A stretch of DNA of 35,843 nucleotides from CAZEER01 sp964586315 (GTDB taxonomy: Bacteria > Fidelibacterota > Marinisomatia > Marinisomatales > UBA1611): assembly GCA_964586315.1 (NCBI GenBank), contig CAZPHE010000015.1:1-35843 (forward strand). Reading direction: 5' to 3'. The notes beneath the pieces are model-generated. The model ran no database searches. It was not told the DNA's origin and worked only from the letters and a program-made list of their open reading frames with translations. The position numbers and the translations under genes are program-made. The first letter of the stretch is position 1, and each line of letters begins with the position of its first letter. Below, piece by piece: positions 34,851-35,843 of this stretch.

Positions 34851-35843
34851 TTATTTTAGTTTATTATCAACTTGTTTTGCAATTTTTTGATGAGGCTTTT
34901 TAGATTTTCGTTGGTTTGATCGATTGGGATAATTTTGCTTTCCATTAACGGTTTTTGAGCGATTATGCCTTGTTCTTCTTTGTTTATTTGATTTGAATTG
35001 GCCATTTATAGGTCTCGTCAATTTTCTACCATGAAGGATGTTTTTTAAATCTTTAGCGTCAATAGTTTCATATTTTAATAATTCTTGAGCCAACCTATGT
35101 AGAAGTTCTATATCTTTTCTTAAAATTTCATCTGCTAACCTTTGAGAGTCTCTCACAATTCTTGAAATTTCTTCATCTATCATTCTTGCTGTAACTTCAC
35201 TATAATCTCGATGGGATTGTATTTCACGACCTAGGAATACTTCCTCATTTTTCTTGCCAAAAGTCATTGGTCCTAATAAATCACTCATGCCCCATTCTGT
35301 AACCATTCTTCTCGCAATTTGGGTTGCTTGTTCAATATCATTCCCTGCACCAGTTGTCATCTGGTTAAAAATTAGCATTTCTGCACTTCTACCACCCATT
35401 AAAATAGCTAAACGTCCTTCAACAAATTTTCGTGTATAACCATGTTTTTCATCCATTGGAAGTTGCATTGTAACACCCAAGGCCCTACCACGGGGAATTA
35501 TTGTGATTTTATGAACAGGATCAGCATCTTTTGTTTTAATAGCTACCAAAGCATGTCCAGCTTCATGATAAGCTGTCACTTCTTTTTCTTCATTCGAGAG
35601 TATCATACTTTTGCGTTGTACTCCCATCATAACTTTGTCTTTAGCTTCTTCAAAATCATTCATATCTATAGATTTTTTCCGCTTTTTGGCAGCTAAAAGA
35701 GCAGCTTCATTAACAATATTTGCAATATCTGCACCAACCATCCCAGGAGTACCTTTTGCTAAAGATTTTAAATCAACTTTCATTAGATTTATAATAAGTT
35801 TTTTAGTATGAACTTTAAGAATACCAAGACGACCTTTTATATC
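34851..35843 (-). CDS. ftsH: ATP-dependent zinc metalloprotease FtsH, C-terminal part (cut by window edge)
   Basis: The last 331 residues of FtsH are visible; the membrane anchors and Walker motifs lie beyond the window. The frame enters at the right edge as DIKGRLGILKVHTKK, a standard segment after the ATPase core, so the ATG at 35783 is internal and not a start. The lid contains AKGTPGMVGADIANIVNEAAL. The protease zinc site is in TAYHEAGHALVA, and TTGAGNDIEQAT gives the third ligand region. FtsH degrades membrane and regulatory proteins. An unusually long basic tail rich in Lys, Arg, Asn and Gln (about 55 residues after LLKYETIDAKDLKNILHG) ends the protein. Confidence 0.97.
   Translation of the reverse strand, partial: DIKGRLGILKVHTKKLIINLMKVDLKSLAKGTPGMVGADIANIVNEAALLAAKKRKKSIDMNDFEEAKDKVMMGVQRKSMILSNEEKEVTAYHEAGHALVAIKTKDADPVHKITIIPRGRALGVTMQLPMDEKHGYTRKFVEGRLAILMGGRSAEMLIFNQMTTGAGNDIEQATQIARRMVTEWGMSDLLGPMTFGKKNEEVFLGREIQSHRDYSEVTARMIDEEISRIVRDSQRLADEILRKDIELLHRLAQELLKYETIDAKDLKNILHGRKLTRPINGQFKSNKQRRTRHNRSKTVNGKQNYPNRSNQRKSKKPHQKIAKQVDNKLK

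Noticed and set aside
1..35843. CRISPR array, tRNA, rRNA, insertion sequence or phage genes
   Set aside because: No regularly spaced repeats, no cloverleaf or rRNA signatures, and no transposase. The single tyrosine recombinase is a housekeeping Xer type.

Overview
The window is a dense, AT-rich (roughly one third G+C by eye) chromosomal stretch. It holds housekeeping genes almost back to back, and I see no tRNA, rRNA, insertion sequence, prophage or CRISPR. The cell is a Gram-negative-type bacterium: lipoprotein export (LolCDE-like), a TamA/TamB-type outer-membrane pair, two lipoprotein signal peptides and GmhA (heptose for LPS). Group II GGGP synthase (PcrB), CdaA (c-di-AMP), endonuclease-type MutL and a fused formiminotransferase-cyclodeaminase together suggest a marine FCB-group lineage such as Candidatus Marinimicrobia (SAR406). 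That assignment is inference only.

Layout. At the left edge lies the start of a pyrimidine operon read leftwards: miaA, then a PyrR-type attenuator leader, pyrR and the beginning of pyrB. Next come cutA (+) converging on a PLP-dependent dehydratase (-), then a cyclophilin lipoprotein and sixA (+). sixA converges on a long leftward series: efp-accB-accC-gcvH-pcrB-gmhA-xerD-M50 protease-small membrane ORF-ftcD-mutL. Upstream of it are moxR-DUF58-BatD-like with a TPR lipoprotein in front, then tamB-tamA. A clear terminator separates tamB from dnaK. The right third is another tight leftward series: ftsH (partial)-folP-cdaA-prfB-lysS-two lolC/E permeases-lolD-clpC, with several 1 to 13 base overlaps.

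How the genes work together. Envelope biogenesis dominates: Lol transport, TAM, a TPR lipoprotein, GmhA and c-di-AMP signalling. Protein quality control (FtsH, ClpC, DnaK, site-2 protease), fatty-acid precursor supply (AccBC), ether-lipid precursor synthesis (PcrB) and translation factors (EF-P, RF2, LysRS, MiaA) fill the rest.

The most interesting signals are non-protein. (1) A complete three-state PyrR attenuator precedes pyrR and moves the pyrR start to an internal TTG. (2) Two conserved genes, cutA and the M50 protease, have no ATG/GTG/TTG at the position their families need, but each has a strong Shine-Dalgarno sequence before an AUA or AUU codon. (3) prfB carries the programmed +1 frameshift. 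(4) A run of ten Ns in accB falls exactly in the biotin attachment motif and looks like a false gap between contig ends overlapping by two bases. I found no clearly new multi-gene system. No stretch over 300 bases lacks a gene.
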